This document shows, piece by piece, positions 43,914 to 53,752 of a stretch of 53,929 nt of DNA. The notes beneath the pieces were generated by a model. It had not been told where the DNA came from. It was given only the letters and a program-made list of their open reading frames with translations, and made no database searches. This DNA is from an uncultured Pelagibacteraceae bacterium (GTDB taxonomy: Bacteria; Pseudomonadota; Alphaproteobacteria; Pelagibacterales; Pelagibacteraceae). How positions within the stretch are numbered: the stretch's first letter is position 1; each line of letters starts with the position of its first letter. The stretch covers positions 1 to 53,929 of the forward strand of contig CACOWV010000005.1 of NCBI GenBank assembly GCA_902630945.1, in the 5' to 3' direction. A program made the translations under genes and the position numbers.

Positions 43914-44330
43914 TTATTGTTTATTCTTCCTTGCATGAATAAATGATTTAACGCACTGGTAAGTAAAAAATAATCCTGTCAATAACATCATTAACTTTGA
44001 AAGATCCGCCCATACATTAACAAAAAGATTTCCATTAAAAACTGATCTTAGTAAATCCAATCCACCAATAAAGACAATCAATCCAAATAGTACAACCATG
44101 TGCATAAACAACTTTTTTTTAGAGTGTATTTTTAAAGATAAGTAAGAAAATAAAAGAATTGGTATTCCGAAAAAAGACGGAATATATGAAGTAAAAGAGC
44201 TACTTCCACTTATTAAACTAACTATTAATCCCCAAAAAATTAAAAAGGATCCATACAATAAAGAAAACTTCTCTATAGGCATCCCAAATGTTTTAAATTC
44301 ATTGTTATTCTGGTTTGTATTTTCTTCCAT
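43914..44330 (-). CDS. Small four-helix membrane protein of unknown function
   Basis: 138 residues with a polar Asn-rich N-terminus and four hydrophobic segments (about 26-42, 48-66, 76-92 and 108-124), ending in a basic tail. I do not recognise a family. Its ATG lies 17 bases after the stop of a 48-residue frame and in line with uvrA on the same strand, so it may be the last gene of a uvrA transcript. Its 3' end faces sodB at close range. Confidence 0.7.
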   Translation of the reverse strand: MEENTNQNNNEFKTFGMPIEKFSLLYGSFLIFWGLIVSLISGSSSFTSYIPSFFGIPILLFSYLSLKIHSKKKLFMHMVVLFGLIVFIGGLDLLRSVFNGNLFVNVWADLSKLMMLLTGLFFTYQCVKSFIHARKNKQ

Positions 44331-44347
44331 ATTAATAATATATTTAA

Positions 44348-44494
44348 TTAATTAAGGTTAATCAAACTAATTCCTGCTACAAAAAAAATTATTAACCAAA
44401 CTAATCCTTTAATTAAAAAAAAGGTAAAACTACCAATTAGTAAGTATTTACCAATTTTACTTTTTGATAAAAAATTTAAAATTTTTCTTTTCAA
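44348..44494 (-). CDS. Small single-helix protein (48 residues) directly after uvrA, TTG start
   Basis: Reverse-strand frame starting with TTG at 44494, which overlaps the uvrA stop (TTGA), and ending at TAA 44348. The product begins [19 protein letters not shown] and continues into a hydrophobic helix with [17 protein letters not shown], with a basic N-terminus consistent with a Cin/Cout inner-membrane protein. It lies in a gap of 160 bases otherwise unexplained, between two same-strand genes. The translational-coupling overlap resembles the rest of the genome. No function can be assigned. Confidence 0.55.
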   Translation of the reverse strand: MKRKILNFLSKSKIGKYLLIGSFTFFLIKGLVWLIIFFVAGISLINLN

Positions 44495-47349
44495 TTTAGC
44501 AATAAAGGTTTTAAAAATTTTCCAGTATAACTTTTTTCAATTTTACAAATCTCCTCTGGTTTACCCTCGGCTATAATTTTTCCGCCTTTTACACCACCCT
44601 CAGGACCCATATCAACTATGTAATCTGCTGTTTTTATTACATCTAAATTGTGTTCAATAACTACAACCGTGTTTCCTAAAGCTACAAAAGTATGTAAAAT
44701 TTCAAGTAATTTTTTAATGTCATGTTGATGAAGTCCAGTCGTTGGCTCATCTAAAATATACATAGTTCTTCCAGTAGATCTTTTTGACAGTTCTTTTGCT
44801 AATTTTATTCTTTGAGCTTCACCCCCAGAAAGCGTTGTAGCTTGCTGACCAATTTTTATATAGCCTAACCCAACTTTTTTTAAAGTTAGTAGTTTTGTTT
44901 TGATATTAGATATATTCTCAAAATATTCACAACCTTCATCAACTGTCATATTCAAAACATCTGCTATACTTTTATCTTTAAATTTTATTTCTAAAGTTTC
45001 TCGATTATATCTCGTTCCCTTACATTCATCGCATTGAATGTAAACATCCGGAAGAAAATGCATTTCATATGTTATTACACCATCTCCCTCACAAGCTTCA
45101 CATCTTCCACCTTTAACGTTGAATGAAAATCTACCAGGCTTGTAACCTCTTGATTTAGACTCAGGTAAATTTGTAAACCAATCTCTAATAGGACCAAATG
45201 CACCCGTGTATGTTGCTGGATTAGATCTTGGAGTTCTACCTATTGGTGATTGATCAATGTCAATTATTTTATCTATTAACTCTGTTCCTTTAAAGCCTTT
45301 AAATGGTTTTGGAATTTTTCTTGATTTGTTATTGTTTAATGTAAGATTTAATGCGTTATATAATGTTTGTAAAACCAATGTTGATTTTCCACTACCAGAT
45401 ACTCCTGTAACACAAGTTAAACTTCCTAAAGGAATTTTTAAATTTACATTATCTAAGTTATTTCCTGTAGCTCCTGTAATTTCTAAAAATCTACCGTTTT
45501 TTGCAAGTCGTCTTTTTTGAGGAATGTTTATTTTTAAATTATTAGAGAGGTATTTACCAGTAATACTATCTTTATTTTGTGTAATTTCTTTTATTGAACC
45601 ATGAGCAACTACTTCACCACCATTTTTTCCTGCCTCTGGTCCTAGATCAATTATGTAATCTGCATTTTCCATTGTTTCAGTATCATGTTCAACAACAATT
45701 ACAGTATTACCTAAATCTCTTAGTCTTTTTAAGGCATTAATAAGTTTTACATTATCTTTTTGATGAAGACCGATAGATGGTTCATCCAAAACGTATAACA
45801 CTCCGGTTAAACCGGATCCTATTTGTGAAGCTAATCTTATTCTTTGTGCTTCACCACCAGACAAAGTCCCAGATTCTCTAGATAAGGTTAAATAATCAAG
45901 ACCAACGTTAAGCAAAAAATTTAACCTCTCATTTATTTCTTTTAAGATATGTTCGGCAATCTTTACTTGTCTTTGATCAAGAGTATTTTTAAGATTTTCA
46001 AACCATTTTGCTGCATCTGAAATAGATTTTTCTGTAACTTCGCTAATATGTAGTCCATCAATTTTTACACATAAAGCCTCATCTTTTAACCTATGTCCAT
46101 TACATCTCTCACATTTTGTATCTGATTGATATTGAGCTATTTCTTCTCTTTTCCAATCACTATCGGTCTCCAAATATCTTCTCTCTAAATTATTAATGAC
46201 ACCTTCAAAAGTTTTTCTATGTGAGTATTTTTCATAACCATCATCATAAGTAAATTTAATTTCATCATCATCAGAACCATAAAGTATGATATCTTTTATT
46301 TTTTTTGGAAGTTTTGACCATTTATCATCAAGTGAAAATCCATAATGTTTAGCTAAAGAAGATAATGTTTGAGCATAATATAAGGTTGTAGTTTTTGCCC
46401 ATGGCTCTATTGCCCCGTCAGAAATAGATTTCTTTTCATTTGGAACGACTAAATTTGGATCTACATTAAGTTTTATACCAATACCTTCACACTCCTCACA
46501 AGCACCAAATGGACTATTGAAAGAAAATAATCTCGGTTCAATTTCTTCAATAGTAAAACCACTTTCTGGACAAGCAAATTTTGTTGAAAATATTAATTTT
46601 TCTAATTTTCTAAATTTTTTTGGCAATGTTTCATCTTCATATTCTACGAATAATAATCCATTAGCTATATTAATTGATGTTTCAATACTTTCAGCTAATC
46701 TATTACCTAATGAGGAATTAAGAACTATTCTGTCAACAAGAATTGAAATATCATGTTTTATTTTTTTATTAAGTTCTGGAACTTTTTCAATATCATATAA
46801 AATGTTATCAACTTTGATTTTTCTAAAACCTCTTTTTTTTAAACTTAATATTTCTTTTTTATATTCACCTTTTCTTCCTCTTACTACTGGTGCATATAGA
46901 TAGATAGTAGCTTTTTTGGGAAGTGTCTTTATTCTATCAACAATTTGGGAAATTGTTTGAGACTCAATTGGTTTACCAGTGAAGGGTGAATAAGGTGTTC
47001 CAGCTCTTGCATATAAAACTCGCATATAATCATAGATTTCAGTTACAGTAGCTACTGTTGATCTGGGATTTTTTGATGTATTTTTTTGCTCTATTGATAT
47101 CGCAGGACTTAAGCCTTCGATGAGGTCAACCTTTGGCTTTTTCATTTTATCTAGAAATTGTCTTGCATAAGCTGATAAACTCTCGACGTATCTTCTTTGG
47201 CCCTCAGCATAGATAGTATCAAAAGCTAAAGATGATTTTCCTGATCCTGATAAGCCTGTAATAACAACAAATTTATCTTTTGGTATCTCTAAAGATATAT
47301 TCTTCAAATTATGTTCTTTAGCTCCCTTAATAACTATCTTTTTAATCAT
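44491..47349 (-). CDS. uvrA: Excinuclease ABC subunit A
   Basis: DNA-damage recognition ATPase of nucleotide excision repair. At 952 residues it is full length, with two ABC modules: Walker [13 protein letters not shown] near 31-42 and GVSGSGKST near 645, signatures [13 protein letters not shown] and [13 protein letters not shown]. Zinc-finger cysteines are in [16 protein letters not shown] and CEACEGDG...CDECKGTR. It is divergent from ssb with a 90-base gap, a common repair-gene pairing. No alphaproteobacterial LexA box (GTTC-N7-GTTC) is visible in that gap. Confidence 0.98.
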   Translation of the reverse strand: MIKKIVIKGAKEHNLKNISLEIPKDKFVVITGLSGSGKSSLAFDTIYAEGQRRYVESLSAYARQFLDKMKKPKVDLIEGLSPAISIEQKNTSKNPRSTVATVTEIYDYMRVLYARAGTPYSPFTGKPIESQTISQIVDRIKTLPKKATIYLYAPVVRGRKGEYKKEILSLKKRGFRKIKVDNILYDIEKVPELNKKIKHDISILVDRIVLNSSLGNRLAESIETSINIANGLLFVEYEDETLPKKFRKLEKLIFSTKFACPESGFTIEEIEPRLFSFNSPFGACEECEGIGIKLNVDPNLVVPNEKKSISDGAIEPWAKTTTLYYAQTLSSLAKHYGFSLDDKWSKLPKKIKDIILYGSDDDEIKFTYDDGYEKYSHRKTFEGVINNLERRYLETDSDWKREEIAQYQSDTKCERCNGHRLKDEALCVKIDGLHISEVTEKSISDAAKWFENLKNTLDQRQVKIAEHILKEINERLNFLLNVGLDYLTLSRESGTLSGGEAQRIRLASQIGSGLTGVLYVLDEPSIGLHQKDNVKLINALKRLRDLGNTVIVVEHDTETMENADYIIDLGPEAGKNGGEVVAHGSIKEITQNKDSITGKYLSNNLKINIPQKRRLAKNGRFLEITGATGNNLDNVNLKIPLGSLTCVTGVSGSGKSTLVLQTLYNALNLTLNNNKSRKIPKPFKGFKGTELIDKIIDIDQSPIGRTPRSNPATYTGAFGPIRDWFTNLPESKSRGYKPGRFSFNVKGGRCEACEGDGVITYEMHFLPDVYIQCDECKGTRYNRETLEIKFKDKSIADVLNMTVDEGCEYFENISNIKTKLLTLKKVGLGYIKIGQQATTLSGGEAQRIKLAKELSKRSTGRTMYILDEPTTGLHQHDIKKLLEILHTFVALGNTVVVIEHNLDVIKTADYIVDMGPEGGVKGGKIIAEGKPEEICKIEKSYTGKFLKPLLLN

Positions 47350-47439
47350 AATTTTTGTTGCTTTGACTTAATAAAATTAATATTCAGAGTAAATTGTGAT
47401 ATAAATCTAATTAATTAATTTAACAAATATTAAAATATT

Positions 47440-47898
47440 ATGGCTGGAAGTTTAAATAAAGTACTTTTAATTGGTCGTTTGGGCGCAGACCCAGAAATCA
47501 AACAAATGGTGAATGGAAAAAGTGTTGCTAGACTTAGTCTTGCCACAAGTCAATCTTGGAAAGATAAAAATACTGGTGAAAAAAAGGAAAAAACTGAGTG
47601 GCACCGTATAGTTGTATTTAATGAAGGTTTGGTAAATGTAGTTCAACAATATCTTAAAAAAGGAGCTCAAATTTATGTTGAAGGTCAACTGACAACAAGG
47701 AAATGGAAAGACGAGCAAACTGGCCAAGATAAGTATTCTACTGAAATTGTAATTCAAGGATATAATTCATCTCTCACAATGTTAGGAAGTGGAAATTCAA
47801 GTGGTGGTATAGCAAATGATACCAATCAATCATCTTCATCTAATAATGATGACATGTCCCAAATATCCAATGACATGGATGATGAAATTCCTTTTTAA
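47440..47898 (+). CDS. ssb: Single-stranded DNA-binding protein
   Basis: Protects single-stranded DNA in replication and repair. The 152-residue protein has the OB-fold start [19 protein letters not shown] and [15 protein letters not shown], then a Ser/Asn-rich linker and the conserved acidic tip MDDEIPF that recruits partner proteins. It is divergent from uvrA and 5 bases before gyrA. Confidence 0.96.
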   Translation: MAGSLNKVLLIGRLGADPEIKQMVNGKSVARLSLATSQSWKDKNTGEKKEKTEWHRIVVFNEGLVNVVQQYLKKGAQIYVEGQLTTRKWKDEQTGQDKYSTEIVIQGYNSSLTMLGSGNSSGGIANDTNQSSSSNNDDMSQISNDMDDEIPF

Positions 47899-47903
47899 TA
47901 TTT

Positions 47904-50483
47904 ATGCAAAAGCTAGAATTACCTGAAGATAAAAATATAAAACTTATATCTATGCATGATGAGATGAGTTCATCTTATCTGTCATACGCAATGAGTGTTA
48001 TTGTTAGTAGAGCTCTTCCTGATATAAGAGATGGATTAAAACCAGTTCATAGAAGAATATTATACGCAATGTATAAAGGAGGATATGACTGGTCAAAACA
48101 ATTTAGAAAATCAGCTAGAATAGTCGGAGATGTAATTGGTAAATATCATCCACATGGTGATCAATCAGTTTATGATGCTCTAGTTCGAATGGTACAAGAT
48201 TTTTCTATGAGCTTACCGTTAGTTGATGGCCAAGGAAATTTTGGATCAATTGACGGTGACCCAGCTGCAGCGATGAGATACACAGAAACAAGATTATCAA
48301 AAGTATCTCAATATTTAATCGATGATATTGAAAAAAACACAATAACTTTCAAAAGTAATTATGATGAAACTGAAAAAGAACCATCAGTTTTACCAGCTCA
48401 ATTTCCAAATTTGCTAGTTAATGGTGCTGGCGGAATAGCAGTTGGGATGGCAACAAGCATACCTCCACATAACTTAGGAGAAGTTATTAACGGAACTTTA
48501 GCATTGATTGAAAATAAAGATATTAAGATTAAAGATTTAATGAAACATATACCTGGTCCAGATTTTCCAACAGGTGGAGTTATTATTGGAAAAGATATAA
48601 TTAAACAAGGCTATAATAAAGGAAGAGGTTCGTTTAAAATCAGGGGTGAAATTTCTATTGAAAGTTTAAAAAATGGAAGAGAAAGGCTCGTAATTACATC
48701 TATTCCATATCAGGTAAATAAATCAGTTTTAAATGAGAGGATTGCTCAATTAGTAAGAGAAAAAAAAATTGATGGAATTAAAGATATAAGAGATGAGTCA
48801 AATAGAGAAGGGATCAGAGTATCAATAGATTTAAGAAATGGAGTAGAGCCAGAAACTGTAAAAAGACAACTTTACAAAAATACACAAATTGAAAGCTCTT
48901 TCGGATTTAATACATTGGCTATAGTTGATGGCAAACCTCAAACATGTAACTTAAAAGAATTCTTATCAAATTTTTTAACATTTAGAGAAGATGTTGTAAC
49001 TAAAAAAACTAGATTTGACTTAAAAAAGGCTGAGGAGAGGGCACATATATTAATTGGTTTATCTGTTTCTGTAGAAAACTTAGATAAGATTATAAAAATA
49101 ATAAGAAACTCTAAAACACCTGATGATGCTAAAAATTCTATTTTAAAAACGAAATGGAAAATAAATAAATCACAAAAAATGATTTCTTTAGTTGAAAATA
49201 AAAAAAATAAAGGACTTTATAGTTTAACTGAACCTCAAGTAATAGCAATTTTAGAGTTACGTCTGCAAAAATTAACCGCTTTAGGAATTAACGAAATAGA
49301 AATAGAAATAAAAAAACTTTCAGAATTAATTTCTAAATTTAAGAAAATAATTTCATCAAAAAAAGAATTACAAAAAGTAATTAGTGAAGAATTAAGAAGC
49401 ATAAAAGACAAGTATTCATCTCCACGAAGAACAAAAATTATAGATGCAGTACTTAATTATGATATTGAAGAAACTATACAAAAACAATCTGTTTTAATTA
49501 CAGTAACGTTACAAGGTTACATAAAAAGAGGTTCTTTAAACAGCGTTAAAACTCAAAAGAGAGGCGGTAAAGGAAAAACAGGTATTACCACTAGAAATGA
49601 AGACTCTGTAGTTCAAACTTTATCAGTCAACACTCACACTTCTGTTTTATTTTTTTCTACCGAGGGTTTAGTATATAGAATTAAAGCTTGGAAAATTCCA
49701 GAAGGGTCAGCTGCTTCTAAGGGAAAATCTTTATTTAATATTTTACCATTAAAAAATCACCAATCAATAAGCTCAATAATGCCTTTCCCAGATGATGAAT
49801 CTGAATTAAAAAATTATCAAATAGTATTTGCTACCGCACAAGGAAAAATAAGAAAAAATAGTTTAGAAGATTTTTCTTCTATAAATACGTCTGGTAAAAT
49901 TGCTATGAAACTAGATAATAATGACAAAATAGTTGGAGTTAAAATTTGTAAAGACGATCAAGATATAATTTTGAGTACAAAATTGGGTAAATGTATTCGT
50001 TTTGAATCAAGAAAATTAAGAGTCTTTAAGGGTAGATCCTCAAAAGGGATAAAAGGTATTGAATTAGCCCCAAATGATCAAATAGTTTCCTTATCAATTA
50101 TTAATAATGACAAAAATCTTAAGAATAATAAAAAAAGTAAGGATGAAAAATCGGAGATCAAAGCTAAGGAAAAGTTTATTCTTTCAATTACTGAAAATGG
50201 CTATGGTAAAAAAACATCTCATTTTGATTACAGAGTTACAAATCGTGGTGGAAAGGGCATTATTGGTATTGTTAATTCTCCACGAAATGGCAATATTTCA
50301 TCCTCCTTTCCTGTTTTTGAGGGTGATGAAATTTTGATTTCAACAAACAAAGGTAGAGTTATTAGAGTTCTAGCTAAAGAAATTAGAACTGCCGGGAGAA
50401 ATACTCAGGGTGTTAGAATTATTAAGCTAACTGGTGAAGAAAAAGTTGTTTCAGCAGATAAAATTGATGATAATTTAGTTTAA
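47904..50483 (+). CDS. gyrA: DNA gyrase subunit A
   Basis: Subunit of the type II topoisomerase that introduces negative supercoils. The 859-residue protein has catalytic Tyr126 in [10 protein letters not shown], the region [14 protein letters not shown], and the C-terminal beta-pinwheel with GyrA-box-like [10 protein letters not shown]. At the quinolone-pocket position corresponding to E. coli Ser83 there is Gln87. A lysine-rich insert near residues 735-755 ([18 protein letters not shown]) lies between blades. It ends one base into the coaD start. Confidence 0.97.
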   Translation: MQKLELPEDKNIKLISMHDEMSSSYLSYAMSVIVSRALPDIRDGLKPVHRRILYAMYKGGYDWSKQFRKSARIVGDVIGKYHPHGDQSVYDALVRMVQDFSMSLPLVDGQGNFGSIDGDPAAAMRYTETRLSKVSQYLIDDIEKNTITFKSNYDETEKEPSVLPAQFPNLLVNGAGGIAVGMATSIPPHNLGEVINGTLALIENKDIKIKDLMKHIPGPDFPTGGVIIGKDIIKQGYNKGRGSFKIRGEISIESLKNGRERLVITSIPYQVNKSVLNERIAQLVREKKIDGIKDIRDESNREGIRVSIDLRNGVEPETVKRQLYKNTQIESSFGFNTLAIVDGKPQTCNLKEFLSNFLTFREDVVTKKTRFDLKKAEERAHILIGLSVSVENLDKIIKIIRNSKTPDDAKNSILKTKWKINKSQKMISLVENKKNKGLYSLTEPQVIAILELRLQKLTALGINEIEIEIKKLSELISKFKKIISSKKELQKVISEELRSIKDKYSSPRRTKIIDAVLNYDIEETIQKQSVLITVTLQGYIKRGSLNSVKTQKRGGKGKTGITTRNEDSVVQTLSVNTHTSVLFFSTEGLVYRIKAWKIPEGSAASKGKSLFNILPLKNHQSISSIMPFPDDESELKNYQIVFATAQGKIRKNSLEDFSSINTSGKIAMKLDNNDKIVGVKICKDDQDIILSTKLGKCIRFESRKLRVFKGRSSKGIKGIELAPNDQIVSLSIINNDKNLKNNKKSKDEKSEIKAKEKFILSITENGYGKKTSHFDYRVTNRGGKGIIGIVNSPRNGNISSSFPVFEGDEILISTNKGRVIRVLAKEIRTAGRNTQGVRIIKLTGEEKVVSADKIDDNLV

Positions 50484-50977
50484 TGAATAAAATAGCTATT
50501 TATCCGGGTACATTTGATCCTATTACTTATGGTCATATCGATGTTATTAAAAAATCATTAAAACTTTTTGATAAATTGGTTGTAGCTATTTCTGATGGCG
50601 AAAATAAAGATTATCTTTTTAGTCCAGAGGAAAGAATTCATATTGTAAAAAAAGCTTTATTTTTTGATCTAAAATTAAAAAAAAATAAGATTGAGATCAT
50701 ATCATTTAGCTCACTTACTACCGATTTATGTAAAAAATATAAGTCAAATATAATTCTTAGGGGCTTAAGAGCAGTTTCAGACTTTGAGTATGAATTTCAG
50801 TTAGCTGGAATGAATAGAAAATTAAACAACAACATTGAAACAATATTTTTGATGTCTGATGTAGAAAATCAAATTATTTCATCCAAATTTGTTAAAGAAA
50901 TTATAAAATTAAAAGGTGATATTAAAAAATTTACGACCAAAAGTACAATTAAATTTTTAAAAAATAAATATGAATAA
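50483..50977 (+). CDS. coaD: Phosphopantetheine adenylyltransferase
   Basis: Adenylates 4'-phosphopantetheine to dephospho-CoA in coenzyme A synthesis. The 164-residue protein has YPGTFDPITYGHIDVI (nucleotide-binding T/HxGH), LRGLRAVSDFEYEFQLAGMN and ISSKFVKEI. It starts on the last base of the gyrA stop and overlaps the cyclophilin gene by 8 bases. Confidence 0.96.
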   Translation: MNKIAIYPGTFDPITYGHIDVIKKSLKLFDKLVVAISDGENKDYLFSPEERIHIVKKALFFDLKLKKNKIEIISFSSLTTDLCKKYKSNIILRGLRAVSDFEYEFQLAGMNRKLNNNIETIFLMSDVENQIISSKFVKEIIKLKGDIKKFTTKSTIKFLKNKYE

Positions 50978-51530
50978 AGTTTATTTAAGTTTATTGTTTT
51001 TATTTTTTTTATTAACCAACAATACAATGTCAAAGGAGAATATTATGATTTTAAAATTAGAAAATGGTGAGGTAAAAATAGAGTTATTTCAAGATGTAGC
51101 ACCAAATCATGTAAAAAGAATAAAAGAATTAGCTGACTCAGGAAAATATGATAATGTAGTTTTTCACAGAGTTATTGACGGATTTATGGCTCAGACAGGT
51201 GACGTTAAGTTTGGTAATGCTGGATCTGAAGATTTTAATTTAAGAATGGCTGGAATGGGTGGTTCAGAATTACCTAATTTAAAGCAAGAATTCAACGATC
51301 TTCCTCATGAGAGAGGAACTTTGTCAATGGCGAGATCTTCCGATCCTGACAGTGCTAATAGTCAATTTTTTATATGTTTTAAACCAGCGCCATTTTTAGA
51401 TAGACAATATACTGTTTTTGGAAAAGTTATTGAAGGTATGGAGTATGTTGATAAGATAAAAAGAGGTGATGAAAATAATAATGGAGCTGTTTCAGATCCT
51501 GATAAAATAATTAGTTTTAAATCACTTTAG
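50970..51530 (+). CDS. Cyclophilin-type peptidyl-prolyl cis-trans isomerase
   Basis: Catalyses proline isomerisation during protein folding. The 186-residue frame has a hydrophobic N-terminus (about 4-17) resembling a signal peptide, then the cyclophilin fold with VFHRVIDGFMAQTGD, ERGTLSMARSSDPDSANSQF, FFICFKPAPFLDRQYTVFGK and YVDKIKRGD. With the start at 50970 it would be periplasmic; a start at Met20 or Met26 would make it cytoplasmic. The 8-base overlap with coaD supports the long form, but both remain possible. Confidence 0.9.
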   Translation: MNKVYLSLLFLFFLLTNNTMSKENIMILKLENGEVKIELFQDVAPNHVKRIKELADSGKYDNVVFHRVIDGFMAQTGDVKFGNAGSEDFNLRMAGMGGSELPNLKQEFNDLPHERGTLSMARSSDPDSANSQFFICFKPAPFLDRQYTVFGKVIEGMEYVDKIKRGDENNNGAVSDPDKIISFKSL

Positions 51531-51541
51531 TTTTAATATCA

Positions 51542-52648
51542 TTGAAAGATTTTGCCTTTAAAATTTTAAAAAAAGATAAATATGCAAGAACTGGGGTAAT
51601 TGAAACTCATAGAGGAAATATCAATACGCCAGCTTTTATGCCTGTTGGAACACAAGCAACAGTTAAAGCTTGTACTATTGATGATATAAAAAAAACTGGT
51701 TCAGAAATAATCTTAGGTAATACTTACCATTTAATGATACGACCGGGTGTTGAAAGAATTAAAAGAGTAGGTGGTTTACATGAATTTATGAATTGTGATC
51801 TACCTATTTTGACAGACTCAGGCGGATTCCAAGTGATGTCTTTATCAAAATTAAATAAGATAGATAGAGAAAAAGGTGCAATTTTTAATTCACACGTAGA
51901 TGGAAAAAAATATCATCTTAGTCCAGAGGAAAGTATTAGAATTCAATTAGGTTTAAATTCAGATATTTTAATGATTATGGATGAGTGTCCAAAAAAAACT
52001 AATGATTATGATTTAATAAATAGATCAATGGAATTATCCTTATATTGGGCTAAACGCTCGAAAAAAGCTTTTGGAAATAATCCTCATAAAGCACTCTTTG
52101 GAATAATTCAGGGAGGCCTTTTTAAGGATCTTAGAATAAAGTCATTAAAATCATTATTAGAAATGTCTTTTGATGGATATGCGGTTGGAGGTCTTGCAGT
52201 TGGAGAATCTCAGGACGAAATGTTTGACGTATTAGATAATTTAAAAGACGATCTCCCTTTTGAAAAGCCACACTATTTAATGGGGGTTGGTACACCATCA
52301 GATATTTTAGGAGCAGTAAAAAGAGGTATTGACATGTTTGATTGTGTAATGCCCACACGATCAGGTAGAACTGGTCTTGCTTTTACTTGGGAGGGTAGAC
52401 TTAATATAAAAAACAATAAATATCAAAATGATGATAGTCCACTTGATGAAAATTGTAAAAATCTTAATTTAAATAAATATTCTAAGAATTATTTAAATCA
52501 CCTTTTTAATACCAATGAAATTTTAGGTTCTATGATTTTAACCCTTCACAATATTAATTTTTATCAAGAATTAATGTCAGAGATAAGAACAAACATTGCT
52601 AATGGTACTTTTGATAAATTTCACGATAAATACATAAATAAGTTGTAA
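51542..52648 (+). CDS. tgt: tRNA-guanine transglycosylase with degenerate zinc site (TTG start)
   Basis: Exchanges guanine for preQ1 at the wobble position of GUN-anticodon tRNAs (queuosine pathway). The 368-residue protein begins with TTG 51542; residues LTDSGGFQVMSL, FGIIQGGLFKDLR and AVGGLAVGESQ are family motifs, and FDCVMPTRSGRTG contains the second catalytic Asp. The usual C-terminal zinc site CxCxxC...His is altered: Cys305 and His336 remain, but the other two Cys positions are Asn307 and Leu310. The Zn-dependent fold of this region may therefore be lost. It lies 11 bases after the cyclophilin gene. Confidence 0.93.
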   Translation: MKDFAFKILKKDKYARTGVIETHRGNINTPAFMPVGTQATVKACTIDDIKKTGSEIILGNTYHLMIRPGVERIKRVGGLHEFMNCDLPILTDSGGFQVMSLSKLNKIDREKGAIFNSHVDGKKYHLSPEESIRIQLGLNSDILMIMDECPKKTNDYDLINRSMELSLYWAKRSKKAFGNNPHKALFGIIQGGLFKDLRIKSLKSLLEMSFDGYAVGGLAVGESQDEMFDVLDNLKDDLPFEKPHYLMGVGTPSDILGAVKRGIDMFDCVMPTRSGRTGLAFTWEGRLNIKNNKYQNDDSPLDENCKNLNLNKYSKNYLNHLFNTNEILGSMILTLHNINFYQELMSEIRTNIANGTFDKFHDKYINKL

Positions 52649-52730
52649 ATAGAAACTATTTGTCTCATAAATTCTTATTTGAATTATTCCTATAATTATG
52701 TATACACATCATCATTTGACAGTTAAATAT

Positions 52731-52806
<76 letters not shown>

Positions 52807-52812
52807 TTAATA

Positions 52813-53640
52813 TTAAGAAATGTTGATTGGTGGGTAATCTAAGATTATTTCATTTGTCCATTCATTAATCTTTTTAATCCTATTTTCTGCTGAAGGGTGA
52901 GTACTCATAAACTCTGGGGGAGCTTTTCCTTTATTTAATTCTCTCATTCTTTCCCATATCTTTACAGTTTCCCTGATATCATATCCAGATAAAGATGAAA
53001 AAATCATTCCAAGATAATCAGCTTCACTTTCTTGTTTTCTATTGAATGGATTCATAATTCCAAGTTGTGAAAGAAGACCAACAGTGTTCATTCCTGTAGC
53101 TCTGTTGACCTGTGAAAGTTTTCCTCCAGTAAAAATATCAATAAGTTGTGTTCCTGTATTTAGAATTGCTCCTCGGCTAGCCCTTTCAACCGAATGTTTT
53201 GCAACAGCGTGAGCAATTTCATGACCCATAACAGCGGCTAATCCATTAGTATTTTTGGTGACGTCTAAGATCCCAGTATAAACAGCAATTTTTCCACCAG
53301 GCATACACCATGCATTTCTTATTTTTTTGTTTTCAATTAATATATATTCCCATTCAAAATATTGTGTGGGATCATCCAATTTTGATTGGTAAAAATATTC
53401 ACCAATTGAATTTTCCATCTTTTTTCCAATTTCTTTAATTAGATTTAGAGTTTTAGTATCTTTACTTAATTTTTCTTGTTTCTTAATTTTTTCATATATT
53501 TGAGCTGCTTGAGCATTTAGTTTTGCCTCAGGAATTATCTTTAACTGGCGCCTTTCAGTAATAGGAGCCGTAGAGCAAGAATTAAGAACCAGTCCACAGC
53601 AGCTACAACCAATATATGATAAAAATTTTCTTCTATTCAT
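52813..53640 (-). CDS. M48-family metalloprotease, Tat-type lipoprotein
   Basis: 275-residue peptidase. The catalytic zinc motif GHEIAHAVAKH (HExxH) and the downstream Glu in ESEADYLG are present, so it belongs to the M48 family with Oma1/BepA-like members that degrade misfolded membrane or outer-membrane proteins. The N-terminus MNRRKFLSYIGCSCCGLVLNSC combines a twin-arginine pattern (NRRKFL) with a lipobox (LNSC, Cys22), indicating a Tat-exported lipoprotein. The TatABC genes are at 37418-38596. It is convergent with tRNA-Lys (6-base gap). Confidence 0.88.
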   Translation of the reverse strand: MNRRKFLSYIGCSCCGLVLNSCSTAPITERRQLKIIPEAKLNAQAAQIYEKIKKQEKLSKDTKTLNLIKEIGKKMENSIGEYFYQSKLDDPTQYFEWEYILIENKKIRNAWCMPGGKIAVYTGILDVTKNTNGLAAVMGHEIAHAVAKHSVERASRGAILNTGTQLIDIFTGGKLSQVNRATGMNTVGLLSQLGIMNPFNRKQESEADYLGMIFSSLSGYDIRETVKIWERMRELNKGKAPPEFMSTHPSAENRIKKINEWTNEIILDYPPINIS

Positions 53641-53670
53641 TTTCTAATAACATTGATATTATATTTGTTA

Positions 53671-53748
53671 ATGAATCTAAATAATAAAATATTATTATTA
53701 CTTTTCATAGTGGCAATTTTTTTCGTTATATATTCAAGTTTTAATTAA
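53671..53748 (+). CDS. Possible 25-residue single-helix peptide upstream of the DUF502 gene
   Basis: Frame ATG 53671 to TAA 53746-53748 encodes MNLNNKILLLLFIVAIFFVIY and four more residues: a polar start, one 18-residue hydrophobic stretch and a short tail. It lies 4 bases before the next start and on the same strand, suggesting coupling. No clear ribosome-binding site is visible and such frames arise by chance in A/T-rich DNA, so confidence is low. Confidence 0.25.
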   Translation: MNLNNKILLLLFIVAIFFVIYSSFN

Positions 53749-53752
53749 AATT

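Noticed and set aside
47350-47439. LexA/SOS box between uvrA and ssb
   Set aside because: No GTTC-N7-GTTC repeat is present; the region is A/T-rich without a clear operator.
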